From Rhodospirillales bacterium (GTDB taxonomy: Bacteria; Pseudomonadota; Alphaproteobacteria; Acetobacterales; Acetobacteraceae), in contig JAGWIL010000122.1 in NCBI GenBank assembly GCA_028866335.1, positions 1 through 5,425 on the forward strand: 5,425 nucleotides of DNA, written 5' to 3'. The notes under the pieces are model-generated. The model worked only from the letters and a program-made list of their open reading frames with translations. It searched no databases and was not told the DNA's origin. This document shows positions 1-5,264 of this stretch, one piece after another. Each line of letters begins with the position of its first letter. Within the stretch, counting starts at the first letter, position 1. A program made the translations under genes and the position numbers.

Positions 1-1154
1 CCTTCCTCAACCGCCTTGATGGCGGGCTGGGCCAGCACTTGCGCGTTGCAATACCATTGCGTGGTGAGAAATGGTTCAATCACCGTGCCGGAGCGGTCGC
101 CATAAGGCACCATGTTCTGGTGGGGTTTCACCTCCACCAGTTGCTCGCGCGCCTCCAGCTCCGCGACGATGAGCTTGCGCGCGGCGAAACGGTCCTGCCC
201 CTCCAGCCCGCGCACAAATTCTGGCAGCTCGCCCAGCTCCGCCAGTGTGATGCGGCCCTGGCGGTCGAGCATCGAGGGCATGGCGAGGCCGTGGCGCTTG
301 CCGACCTCAAAATCGTTAAAATCATGCGCCGGGGTTATTTTTACGGCACCCGTGCCCTTTTCAGGGTCTGCGTAATCATCCGCGATGATAGGGATTTTGC
401 GTTCGGTGAGCGGCAGAATGACCTGATTGCCAATGAGGTGCTTGTAGTTTTCGTTTTCCGGGTGAACGGCGACGGCGGTGTCCGCCAGCATCGTCTCCGG
501 CCGCGTGGTAGCGACAATAATCTCCTCGCCGCCCTCTACGGGATAGCGGATGTGCCACATATTCCCCTTGGTTTCGCGGTTCTCCACCTCAAGGTCCGAG
601 ATCGCGGTCTGCAAGGCGGTGTCCCAGTTCACCAGCCGCTTATCCTGATAGATCAAGCCTTCCTCGAACAGCCGCACGAACACCTCGCGCACCGCCACGG
701 AAAGGCCGTCATCCATGGTGAAACGCTCACGCGCCCAGTCCGGCGAGGCACCGAGGCGGCGAAGCTGCTGGGTGATGGTGCCGCCGGATTCGGCCTTCCA
801 CTGCCACACACGGGAGAGGAAGGTTTCACGGCCAAGCTGTTTACGGGAAACGCCTTCCTTATCCAGCAGGCGCTCCACCACCATCTGCGTGGCGATGCCG
901 GCATGGTCCGTGCCGGGCTGCCAAAGCACGTCCTTGCCCTGCATCCGCCTGTAGCGAACGAGAATGTCCTGCAGAGTCATCGTGAGGGCATGACCCACAT
1001 GCAGGCTGCCGGTTACATTCGGCGGCGGGATCATGATGGTGTAGGGGGCGGCGTTGCTTTGCGGCTGCGCCGCGAAGGCACCGGAGGCTTCCCAACCGGC
1101 ATAAAGCCGGGCCTCAACCGAGGCCGGCTCGAAATTCTTATCCAGTGTCGTCAC
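1..1154 (-). CDS. valS: Valyl-tRNA synthetase, N-terminal part (runs off left edge)
   Basis: Cytoplasmic class Ia aminoacyl-tRNA synthetase that charges tRNA-Val with valine and edits mischarged threonine. The first 384 codons are present and open; the gene continues beyond base 1, so the KMSKS loop, anticodon-binding domain and C-terminal coiled coil are not seen (family length is usually about 880-950 residues). Visible landmarks are [16 protein letters not shown] at residues 42-57, carrying the HIGH-type motif HVGH (52-55); [13 protein letters not shown] (78-90); the CP1 editing-domain signatures [13 protein letters not shown] (216-228) and [15 protein letters not shown] (267-281); then a GDRS..VIEP.LT.QW segment near residues 355-370. 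I chose the GTG at 1154 because GGAGG (1160-1164) lies 5 nt upstream. An in-frame ATG at 1187 would add 11 residues ([11 protein letters not shown]) encoded by a hairpin and has no Shine-Dalgarno. It is the last visible gene of the methyltransferase-tolC-popZ block. Confidence 0.97.
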   Translation of the reverse strand, partial: MTTLDKNFEPASVEARLYAGWEASGAFAAQPQSNAAPYTIMIPPPNVTGSLHVGHALTMTLQDILVRYRRMQGKDVLWQPGTDHAGIATQMVVERLLDKEGVSRKQLGRETFLSRVWQWKAESGGTITQQLRRLGASPDWARERFTMDDGLSVAVREVFVRLFEEGLIYQDKRLVNWDTALQTAISDLEVENRETKGNMWHIRYPVEGGEEIIVATTRPETMLADTAVAVHPENENYKHLIGNQVILPLTERKIPIIADDYADPEKGTGAVKITPAHDFNDFEVGKRHGLAMPSMLDRQGRITLAELGELPEFVRGLEGQDRFAARKLIVAELEAREQLVEVKPHQNMVPYGDRSGTVIEPFLTTQWYCNAQVLAQPAIKAVEE

Positions 1155-1159
1155 AAAAA

Positions 1160-1164
1160 CCTCC
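1160..1164 (-). promoter_or_regulatory. Shine-Dalgarno that fixes the valS GTG start
   Basis: GGAGG on the minus strand, followed by TTTTT and the GTG start codon at 1154. It decides between the GTG start and the in-frame ATG at 1187, which has no purine-rich sequence upstream. Its first G is also the last base of the stable hairpin at 1164-1183, so ribosome loading may be affected by that structure. Confidence 0.75.
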
Positions 1165-1183
1165 GCGCCCGGAGCCGGGCGCG
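1164..1183 (-). promoter_or_regulatory. Perfect GC-rich hairpin between popZ and valS
   Basis: The arms CGCGCCCGG (1164-1172) and CCGGGCGCG (1175-1183) are perfect reverse complements, separated by only two bases; in practice this means about 8 bp with a 4-nt loop. On the minus strand it is followed by GAGG and then TTTTT. That resembles an intrinsic terminator with a displaced, short U tract, but the same bases form the valS Shine-Dalgarno and run straight into the start codon. It could be a partial terminator or attenuator that lowers valS relative to the upstream operon, an mRNA processing or stability element, or a translational modulator. No leader peptide or T-box feature is visible. 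The structure is seen in sequence; any function is inference. Confidence 0.5.
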
Positions 1184-1202
1184 CCATGGATGGAAATATC
1201 AG

Positions 1203-1898
1203 TTAGCCCTGCGCGCGGTCCATCACGCGGTTGATCTCGGCGCGCACCACGCGCTCCACCAGGGTTGGCAAATGCGTGTCCAACCAGGCTTTCAGCACCG
1301 GCTTCACTTCTTCACGCACGATATCCTCAATAGTGATGCCTGGGCGACCCACGCTGGAGGACCGCTCGGCGCTCACGCTGCGCACCAGCGCGCCAATGGA
1401 GTTGCTGATGTCCGACACGGCCTGGTCATCAACCAGCCCTGCCGGGGCCTGCACCTGTTCTTCCATGTAATGCTCCTTTTCTTCTTCTATTGGCTGTTCC
1501 TCGACATGCACCAAATCCGGCTCGGCAGGTGCGGGAAGGTCGATCATATGCTCAGCCGCCACGCTTTCCGCCTGGGCTACGGGCTCTGCGTCCATTGCGG
1601 GCTCGGCAGTTTCCAGGCTTGGTTCAGTGGTGAAATGTTCCACCGGTGCGGGGGGTGAAGGGGTGAAATATGGTTCAGGTTCCGGCGGCTCGGTAGCGGA
1701 AGCCGCCACGTGCAATTCCTGCACTGGCACGCGCATACTGGAATCGAGAAAAACCTCTTCCTCATCTTCTGGCATAATTGCCCCGCTTGCTTCTTCCTCC
1801 GAGAGGATTCGCCTGATGGAAGCCAGAATTTCCTCCATGGATGGCTCGGCAGCGCTTGCCGGGCCAGAGCGGTTGGAGATGCCGTCACCTTCGCTCAT
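1203..1898 (-). CDS. popZ: PopZ-type (DUF2497) cell-pole organizing protein
   Basis: Probable polar organizing protein. In Caulobacter, PopZ self-assembles into a polar matrix that anchors ParB-bound chromosome origins and recruits cell-cycle regulators. The 231-residue protein has the family's three-part layout. An N-terminal client-binding helix carries the signature EPSMEEILASIRRIL (18-32). A disordered linker follows: residues 41-150 hold 29 Asp/Glu, only 2 Lys/Arg and 17 Pro. The C-terminal oligomerization region includes a short helix near 161-175 and the conserved segment IEDIVREEVKPVLKAWLD (190-207) followed by LPTLVERVVRAEINRV (210-225). The linker is longer than in the 177-residue Caulobacter protein. 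There are no membrane segments. The ATG is preceded by AGGAGG with a 4-nt spacing, and the start lies 9 nt after the tolC stop, so it is probably cotranscribed. The family assignment is firm; the role in this organism is inferred. Confidence 0.93.
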   Translation of the reverse strand: MSEGDGISNRSGPASAAEPSMEEILASIRRILSEEEASGAIMPEDEEEVFLDSSMRVPVQELHVAASATEPPEPEPYFTPSPPAPVEHFTTEPSLETAEPAMDAEPVAQAESVAAEHMIDLPAPAEPDLVHVEEQPIEEEKEHYMEEQVQAPAGLVDDQAVSDISNSIGALVRSVSAERSSSVGRPGITIEDIVREEVKPVLKAWLDTHLPTLVERVVRAEINRVMDRAQG

Positions 1899-1907
1899 CG
1901 TGCCTCC

Positions 1908-3386
1908 TCATGGCGTGTTCAGCATCGTTCCGTCCGGCGCTAGTCCGGCATCGTGGTCTGCCTCGCCACCCGTGCCAAAGCCGGCGAATTCCACCGCTGC
2001 GTAATACTTCTCGTCGTCATATTCCTGCACGGGCAGATTTAAGTCCCGCGCCGTGAGACGACCAATAGCCAAAGCGATATTGTACGAATAATTTACCATT
2101 TGCGAGATATTTTGTACCTGCTGAATCTGCGCGTTCAGCAGGCTTTGCTGGGCATTGAGCACATCCAGCGTGGTGCGGGTGCCGACCAGCTCTTCGCGCT
2201 CGGTTCCATCCAAGGCGATGGCGTTCGCCTTGATCTCCGCATTTGCCGCCAGCACCGCACCGCGCGAGGAGGTCATGCCCTCCCATGCCTGGGCCGCATT
2301 GGCATAAGCCTTGCGCTGCGCCACCAGAACCGCCGCGAAAGCCTGCTGTTCCTTGGCTCTGGCAGAGCGAATTGCCGAATATTCCTGCCCGCCCTGGTAA
2401 AGCGGCACGGTAAGCTGCCCGGTGAAGGAAGCACCACGCTGGAAAATATTCTGGCCGGAGCTGCCAGACTGATTATAAGCCGAAGCCTGGAGGGAAAGCT
2501 GCGGCATAAGGGCGGAGAATGCCACATTCACCGCATCCTTGGCTGATGCATCGGTGAATTCCGCGGCGATGACATCTGGGTTGTTTTTCAGCGCCATCTG
2601 GCCAGATTGAGCCTGGCCATCCACCGGCAACACCAGCGGTTGCGGCGGCACCAGGTTTGCCGCTGGGTAGTCCCCCACCAATTGCCGGAAATTCTCCCGG
2701 GCGATTGCAAGATTCCCCTGGGCCACGTTCACTTGCTGGTCCGCCTGAGCAAGCGAAGCCTGCGCCTGCGCCACGGAGGTCATGGTGATCTCACCCAGAT
2801 TGAACTGCGTGCGGGTGTCGTGCACCTGGCGCTGCATCACCTGCTGGTTATTATTCTGCAAATCCAGCAGTTTCTGGTCTGTAACAACGGCCACATAAGC
2901 TTGAATAACGCCGTATAAAACCGTTTGCTCCTGGGAGAGCAATTGCGCCCGCGCGGCGTACACATCGTTTTTGGCCTGCCGGGTCTGGCTGGTGACTTTG
3001 CCGCCGGTGTAAATGGGCTGAGAAACCGTAAGCTGGGCAACTTTTGAGGTGCCGTTTTCTGGAACCCTGGTGTGCTGTGTTACCGGCAGATTAGTGAGCG
3101 GATTGATCCCGGTTGTGGCGTATTTCTCCACGCCCGTAACCCGCCCTAACTGGCCCTGGAACGTTACCGTGGGCCGCCAGCCGGAGAGTGCCGCCGGAAC
3201 CTCTTCATCGGTTTGCCGCAACACCGCCCGTTGCTGCTGCAAGGTGGGGTTATTGTAATAGGCGTCAACCAGCGCATCCGTGAGAGTGGCTGGCTGGTCT
3301 GCCAAAGCTGGCGCGATTCCCAGCGCCAATACGCCCAGCACGCCGCCCGGCAAGCAAAAAACGCGGGGACGCAATTTTAGCTTCAT
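1908..3386 (-). CDS. tolC: TolC-family outer membrane efflux/secretion channel
   Basis: Outer-membrane factor that forms a trimeric beta-barrel and periplasmic tunnel, serving RND, MFS or ABC efflux pumps and type I secretion. At 492 residues it has the usual length. A signal peptide spans 1-29 (basic MKLKLRPR, hydrophobic core, ALA cleavage site before D30). Two OEP repeats follow, roughly 35-240 and 255-445. The duplicated strand-turn motif is visible as VSQPIYTGGK (121-130) and LTVPLYQGG (325-333). Helix landmarks are ARENFRQLVG (229-238) and VGTRTTLDVLNAQQSLLNAQ (401-420). The C-terminal tail after about 450 is acidic and glycine-rich. The ATG lies 2 nt after the TGA of the upstream methyltransferase gene and no Shine-Dalgarno is visible (upstream bases TTTAGTTTCTGATT), so translation is probably coupled. 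No inner-membrane pump or adaptor partner is in the window, so the exported substrate cannot be deduced. Confidence 0.95.
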   Translation of the reverse strand: MKLKLRPRVFCLPGGVLGVLALGIAPALADQPATLTDALVDAYYNNPTLQQQRAVLRQTDEEVPAALSGWRPTVTFQGQLGRVTGVEKYATTGINPLTNLPVTQHTRVPENGTSKVAQLTVSQPIYTGGKVTSQTRQAKNDVYAARAQLLSQEQTVLYGVIQAYVAVVTDQKLLDLQNNNQQVMQRQVHDTRTQFNLGEITMTSVAQAQASLAQADQQVNVAQGNLAIARENFRQLVGDYPAANLVPPQPLVLPVDGQAQSGQMALKNNPDVIAAEFTDASAKDAVNVAFSALMPQLSLQASAYNQSGSSGQNIFQRGASFTGQLTVPLYQGGQEYSAIRSARAKEQQAFAAVLVAQRKAYANAAQAWEGMTSSRGAVLAANAEIKANAIALDGTEREELVGTRTTLDVLNAQQSLLNAQIQQVQNISQMVNYSYNIALAIGRLTARDLNLPVQEYDDEKYYAAVEFAGFGTGGEADHDAGLAPDGTMLNTP

Positions 3387-3388
3387 AA

Positions 3389-4045
3389 TCAGAAACTAAA
3401 TGCCGGGGCAGGCATAAACTGCGGCAAAATATGCGCCGTACAGTCAAACACCCGTACCGTGGACCAGCCGCCAGCAACAGCTTGCGCCACCACGGCCCGG
3501 CCCAAAGCATCGGGCGCGGCATCATCAGCCAGGATGGTAACAACCCGGCCGCCAGAGCTGAGCTGAGCCGCGAGCGTAGCGGGAATTTCCAGCACCGCCC
3601 CCTCAATAATAATAACATCATACGGGCTGCCGGAGGGCCAACCGGCATTCAGCCGCCCGCTAACCGCCTGCACCTTCGGCGCATAAGTCGCCAGGGCTGT
3701 ATTTGTGAGGCGCGTCTCTTCCTCAAGCGCCACAACCTCAAGCCCCGCCAGGGCCAGCACAGCCGCCAGATAGCCGCTGCCCGCGCCGATGACGAGAACA
3801 TGCGCGGCATTCATCTCCAGCACCAATTGCGCAAGGCGCGCCGTGAGCATGGGGTTGGCCATGTACCGCCCTTCGCCCAGCGGCAAATCCAAATCCGCAT
3901 AGGCCAGGGGGCTGGCACCGGCAAAAGCCTCGCGCGGTAGCCTGCGCATCGCCGCGATTATCCGCGCGTCATGCACATGGTTGGGGCGGACCTGCGAATC
4001 CACCATATTTCCGCGCTGTACCGCCAAAGCATTCAAATCGGCCAT
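3389..4045 (-). CDS. pcm: PCMT-family (protein-L-isoaspartate O-methyltransferase-like) protein
   Basis: Class I SAM-dependent methyltransferase of the protein-L-isoaspartate O-methyltransferase family, 218 residues, cytoplasmic, no signal peptide. The N-terminal NMVDSQVRPN...D.R..AAM..LPREAF (13-41) is typical of the alphaproteobacterial branch. SAM-binding motif I is VLVIGAGSGYLAAVLA (83-98), followed by the acidic end of strand 2 (VVALEEE, 104-110), NAGW (133-136) and YDVIIIEGA (142-150). Compared with E. coli Pcm, as I recall it, GQTISQPYM is replaced by GRYMANPML (59-67), VLEIGTGSG by VLVIGAGSG, and GDGW by LNAGW. The conserved substrate-site serine and an aspartate are therefore missing. 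Methyltransferase fold and SAM binding are well supported; isoaspartyl repair activity is uncertain. The ATG has GAAGGG (4050-4055) 4 nt upstream. It is the first gene of the operon and is coupled to tolC 2 nt downstream. Confidence 0.88.
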   Translation of the reverse strand: MADLNALAVQRGNMVDSQVRPNHVHDARIIAAMRRLPREAFAGASPLAYADLDLPLGEGRYMANPMLTARLAQLVLEMNAAHVLVIGAGSGYLAAVLALAGLEVVALEEETRLTNTALATYAPKVQAVSGRLNAGWPSGSPYDVIIIEGAVLEIPATLAAQLSSGGRVVTILADDAAPDALGRAVVAQAVAGGWSTVRVFDCTAHILPQFMPAPAFSF

Positions 4046-4073
4046 GGAACCCTTCTATCTCGCAAGTGCGGTA

Positions 4074-4103
4074 CTTATAGCGGCCCCGCGAGCCTAAACT
4101 CAA
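4074..4103 (-). promoter_or_regulatory. Candidate sigma-70 promoter of the methyltransferase-tolC-popZ operon
   Basis: On the minus strand, TTGAGT (4098-4103) and TATAAG (4074-4079) are separated by 18 bp. The -10 element matches 5 of 6 consensus bases and the -35 matches 4 of 6. The expected transcript start near 4067 leaves a short leader of roughly 20 nt before the ATG at 4045. It is the only good promoter-like pair I see upstream of the four-gene minus-strand block, so it probably drives the block, possibly including valS. Confidence 0.5.
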
Positions 4104-4129
4104 CCGCCCCCGCGCGGGTTACGCTTGGC

Positions 4130-4144
4130 CCGTGCAAAACACGG
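4130..4144. repeat. Inverted repeat in the divergent methyltransferase/tRNA-Cys region
   Basis: CCGTG (4130-4134), loop CAAAA, CACGG (4140-4144). The repeat ends one base before the candidate -35 of the tRNA-Cys promoter and lies about 27 bp upstream of the -35 of the minus-strand operon. A separate 10-bp perfect palindrome, CCCGCGCGGG, lies at 4109-4118. Either could be a protein-binding site, but short GC palindromes are common by chance in this base composition. The rest of the 143-bp interval 4046-4188 holds the two opposed promoters and no gene. Confidence 0.25.
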
Positions 4145-4145
4145 C

Positions 4146-4176
4146 TTGACCACCGCCGCCGAGGCGAGGATATAGG
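4146..4176 (+). promoter_or_regulatory. Candidate tRNA-Cys promoter with GC-rich discriminator
   Basis: TTGACC (4146-4151) as the -35 and TATAGG (4171-4176) as the -10, with a long 19-bp spacer. The -10 is followed directly by GGCCGCGCC (4177-4184 region), the GC-rich discriminator usual at stable-RNA promoters under stringent control. A start near 4182 would give a 5' leader of only a few bases before the tRNA at 4189. The weak points are the spacer length and a 4-of-6 match at the -10. Confidence 0.4.
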
Positions 4177-4188
4177 GCCGCGCCAGAT

Positions 4189-4262
4189 GGTCCGGTGGCA
4201 GAGTGGTGATGTAGCGGACTGCAAATCCGTGAATGTGGGTTCGATTCCCGCCCGGACCTCCA
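4189..4262 (+). tRNA. tRNA-Cys (anticodon GCA)
   Basis: A complete 74-nt cloverleaf. The acceptor arms GGTCCGG (4189-4195) and CCGGACC (4252-4258) pair perfectly. The anticodon stem GCGGA (4214-4218) and TCCGT (4226-4230) encloses the loop CTGCAAA with GCA at 4221-4223. The T arm is GTGGG, loop TTCGATT, CCCGC (4235-4251) with one G-T wobble. The variable loop is short, GAAT. The discriminator base is T (4259), the main identity element for cysteinyl-tRNA synthetase, and the CCA end (4260-4262) is encoded. The arm sequences closely match bacterial tRNA-Cys. It lies divergent to the methyltransferase operon and ends 15 nt before the stop codon of the converging reductase gene. I see no duplicated 3' end downstream that would suggest an integrated element. 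Confidence 0.98.
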
Positions 4263-4277
4263 AACCTGCCTCCCAGA

Positions 4278-5120
4278 TTACAACATCGCCAAGGGCTGTT
4301 TGCGGCGCGGCGGCGCAAAGGCCGCATCAATCGCCGCGCAATCCTCGTCTGTCAGTTTTATATCCGCCGCCGCGGCGTTCTGCCGCACATGGGCAAGCGA
4401 GCTTGCCTTGGGAATGGCGATTGTGTTGCCATCACGCAGGCTCCAGGCCAGCGCCACCTGTGCGGTGGAAACCCCGTGGCGTTTGCCAATTTCCACCAGC
4501 GCCGGGGATTTTAACAGCCGCCCGGCCTGGCCAAGCGGCGAATAGGCCATAACCGGCACCCCAGCCGCCCGGCACCAGGGTATAAGGTCGAACTCGATCC
4601 CCCGTGCCTCGGGATTATACAAAACCTGGTTAACCGCACATTGCCCCCCAAGCGGCAACCGGGCCAGCTCCGCCATATCCGAGGTATCGCAATTGGATAC
4701 GCCCCAGGCACCAATATGCCCTGCTTCGCGCAGGCGCTCGAACGCCTCAACCGTTTCCGCCAGCGGGTAGGCGCCCCGCCAATGCAGCAGATAAAGATCG
4801 ATCCTGTCTGTTTTAAGACGCTTCAGGCTGCGGGTACATGCCTGCGGCACACCCTTGGCCGAAGCATTATGCGGATACACCTTGCTGACAAGAAAAACCT
4901 TGTCCCGCTGGCCCGCAATTGCCTGGCCAACCACTTCCTCCGAACCGCCATCGGCGTACATTTCCGCGGTGTCGATCAGTGTCATGCCAAGCTCGATGCC
5001 CGCTTGCAGCGCCGCGATCTCGCCGCGCGCCGCCGCCGAATCCTCGCCCATATACCAGCTTCCCTGGCCAAGGGCCGGAACCTGAATGCCGTTTGGCAGG
5101 GCAATGCGCGGAATGGTCAT
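4278..5120 (-). CDS. Aldo/keto reductase, YeaE-like
   Basis: Cytoplasmic NAD(P)H-dependent oxidoreductase of the aldo/keto reductase superfamily, 280 residues, with a (beta/alpha)8 barrel. The full catalytic tetrad is readable: D50 and Y55 in LIDTAEMYADGG, K80 in FLVSKVYP, and H113 in DLYLLHW. Other family landmarks are the N-terminal LGQGSWYMGED (17-27), GVSN at about 139-142, NQVLYN near 164-169, MAYSPLGQAGRL, and the C-terminal cofactor-phosphate loop IPKASSLAHVRQNAAA. The pattern is very close to E. coli YeaE, a reductase reported to act on methylglyoxal and related 2-oxoaldehydes, so carbonyl detoxification is a reasonable inference, but substrate cannot be read from sequence. The ATG is preceded by AAGGAG (5128-5133) with 7-nt spacing. 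It is a single gene, convergent with tRNA-Cys and divergent from the lipoprotein gene. I found no convincing promoter or terminator. Confidence 0.95.
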   Translation of the reverse strand: MTIPRIALPNGIQVPALGQGSWYMGEDSAAARGEIAALQAGIELGMTLIDTAEMYADGGSEEVVGQAIAGQRDKVFLVSKVYPHNASAKGVPQACTRSLKRLKTDRIDLYLLHWRGAYPLAETVEAFERLREAGHIGAWGVSNCDTSDMAELARLPLGGQCAVNQVLYNPEARGIEFDLIPWCRAAGVPVMAYSPLGQAGRLLKSPALVEIGKRHGVSTAQVALAWSLRDGNTIAIPKASSLAHVRQNAAAADIKLTDEDCAAIDAAFAPPRRKQPLAML

Positions 5121-5264
5121 TCGGGGTCTCCTTGGTAAACCTATTCAGAGCGGGTACGCCCCGCATTTTGCACAAGGCCAAAGCGCCACGGTAATGTCCA
5201 GCCTGTTCCTATTGAAAATCTGCTGCCGGGCAGGCAAACATGCGGCGAGAAAGGAAAAATTTAG
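5121..5264. promoter_or_regulatory. Divergent intergenic region, reductase / lipoprotein
   Basis: A 144-bp interval from which both flanking genes are transcribed outward. It holds the reductase Shine-Dalgarno (AAGGAG, 5128-5133) and the lipoprotein Shine-Dalgarno (AAGGA, 5251-5255). Two short inverted repeats are visible: GCGGG-TACGC-CCCGC (5150-5164) about 30 bp upstream of the reductase start, and CTGCC-G-GGCAG (5223-5233) about 30 bp upstream of the lipoprotein start. A plus-strand TTGAAA (5212-5217) followed after 18 bp by AAACAT (5236-5241) is a weak promoter candidate; no good -10 was found for the minus strand. I saw no small RNA or peptide gene here. Confidence 0.35.

Noticed and set aside
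1155..1202. T-box or peptide attenuator controlling valS
   Set aside because: The gap is only 48 nt, with no T-box sequence, specifier loop or valine-rich leader peptide. Only the simple hairpin is supported.
39..1658. A 539-codon plus-strand open frame antisense to valS and popZ
   Set aside because: The opposite strand encodes an unambiguous ValRS with all family motifs and a PopZ with family signatures. The antisense frame has low-complexity, His/Arg/Gly-rich composition, no domain I recognise, no good Shine-Dalgarno, and spans two unrelated genes. It is a GC-driven coding shadow.
4189..4262. tRNA-Cys as an attachment site for an integrated element
   Set aside because: No integrase gene and no repeat of the tRNA 3' end is visible; the neighbouring genes look like ordinary core genes. 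The window is too short to exclude one further away.
4075..4263. Minus-strand frame whose product contains AGIEPTFTDLQSATSPLCH
   Set aside because: This is the translation of the antisense strand of tRNA-Cys, a common spurious protein in databases. The tRNA explains the sequence completely.
4299..4319. Stem TTTGCG/CGCAAA as a terminator for tRNA-Cys or the reductase
   Set aside because: It is only 6 bp with a 9-nt loop, lies inside the reductase coding region, and is not followed by a T tract in the tRNA direction.
3971..4552. Plus-strand 193-codon frame running through tRNA-Cys
   Set aside because: It crosses the tRNA and overlaps two real minus-strand genes, with no family resemblance and no supporting ribosome-binding site.
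4641..5138. Plus-strand 165-codon frame opposite the aldo/keto reductase
   Set aside because: The minus strand encodes a complete reductase with an intact catalytic tetrad; this frame is a shadow without recognisable domains.
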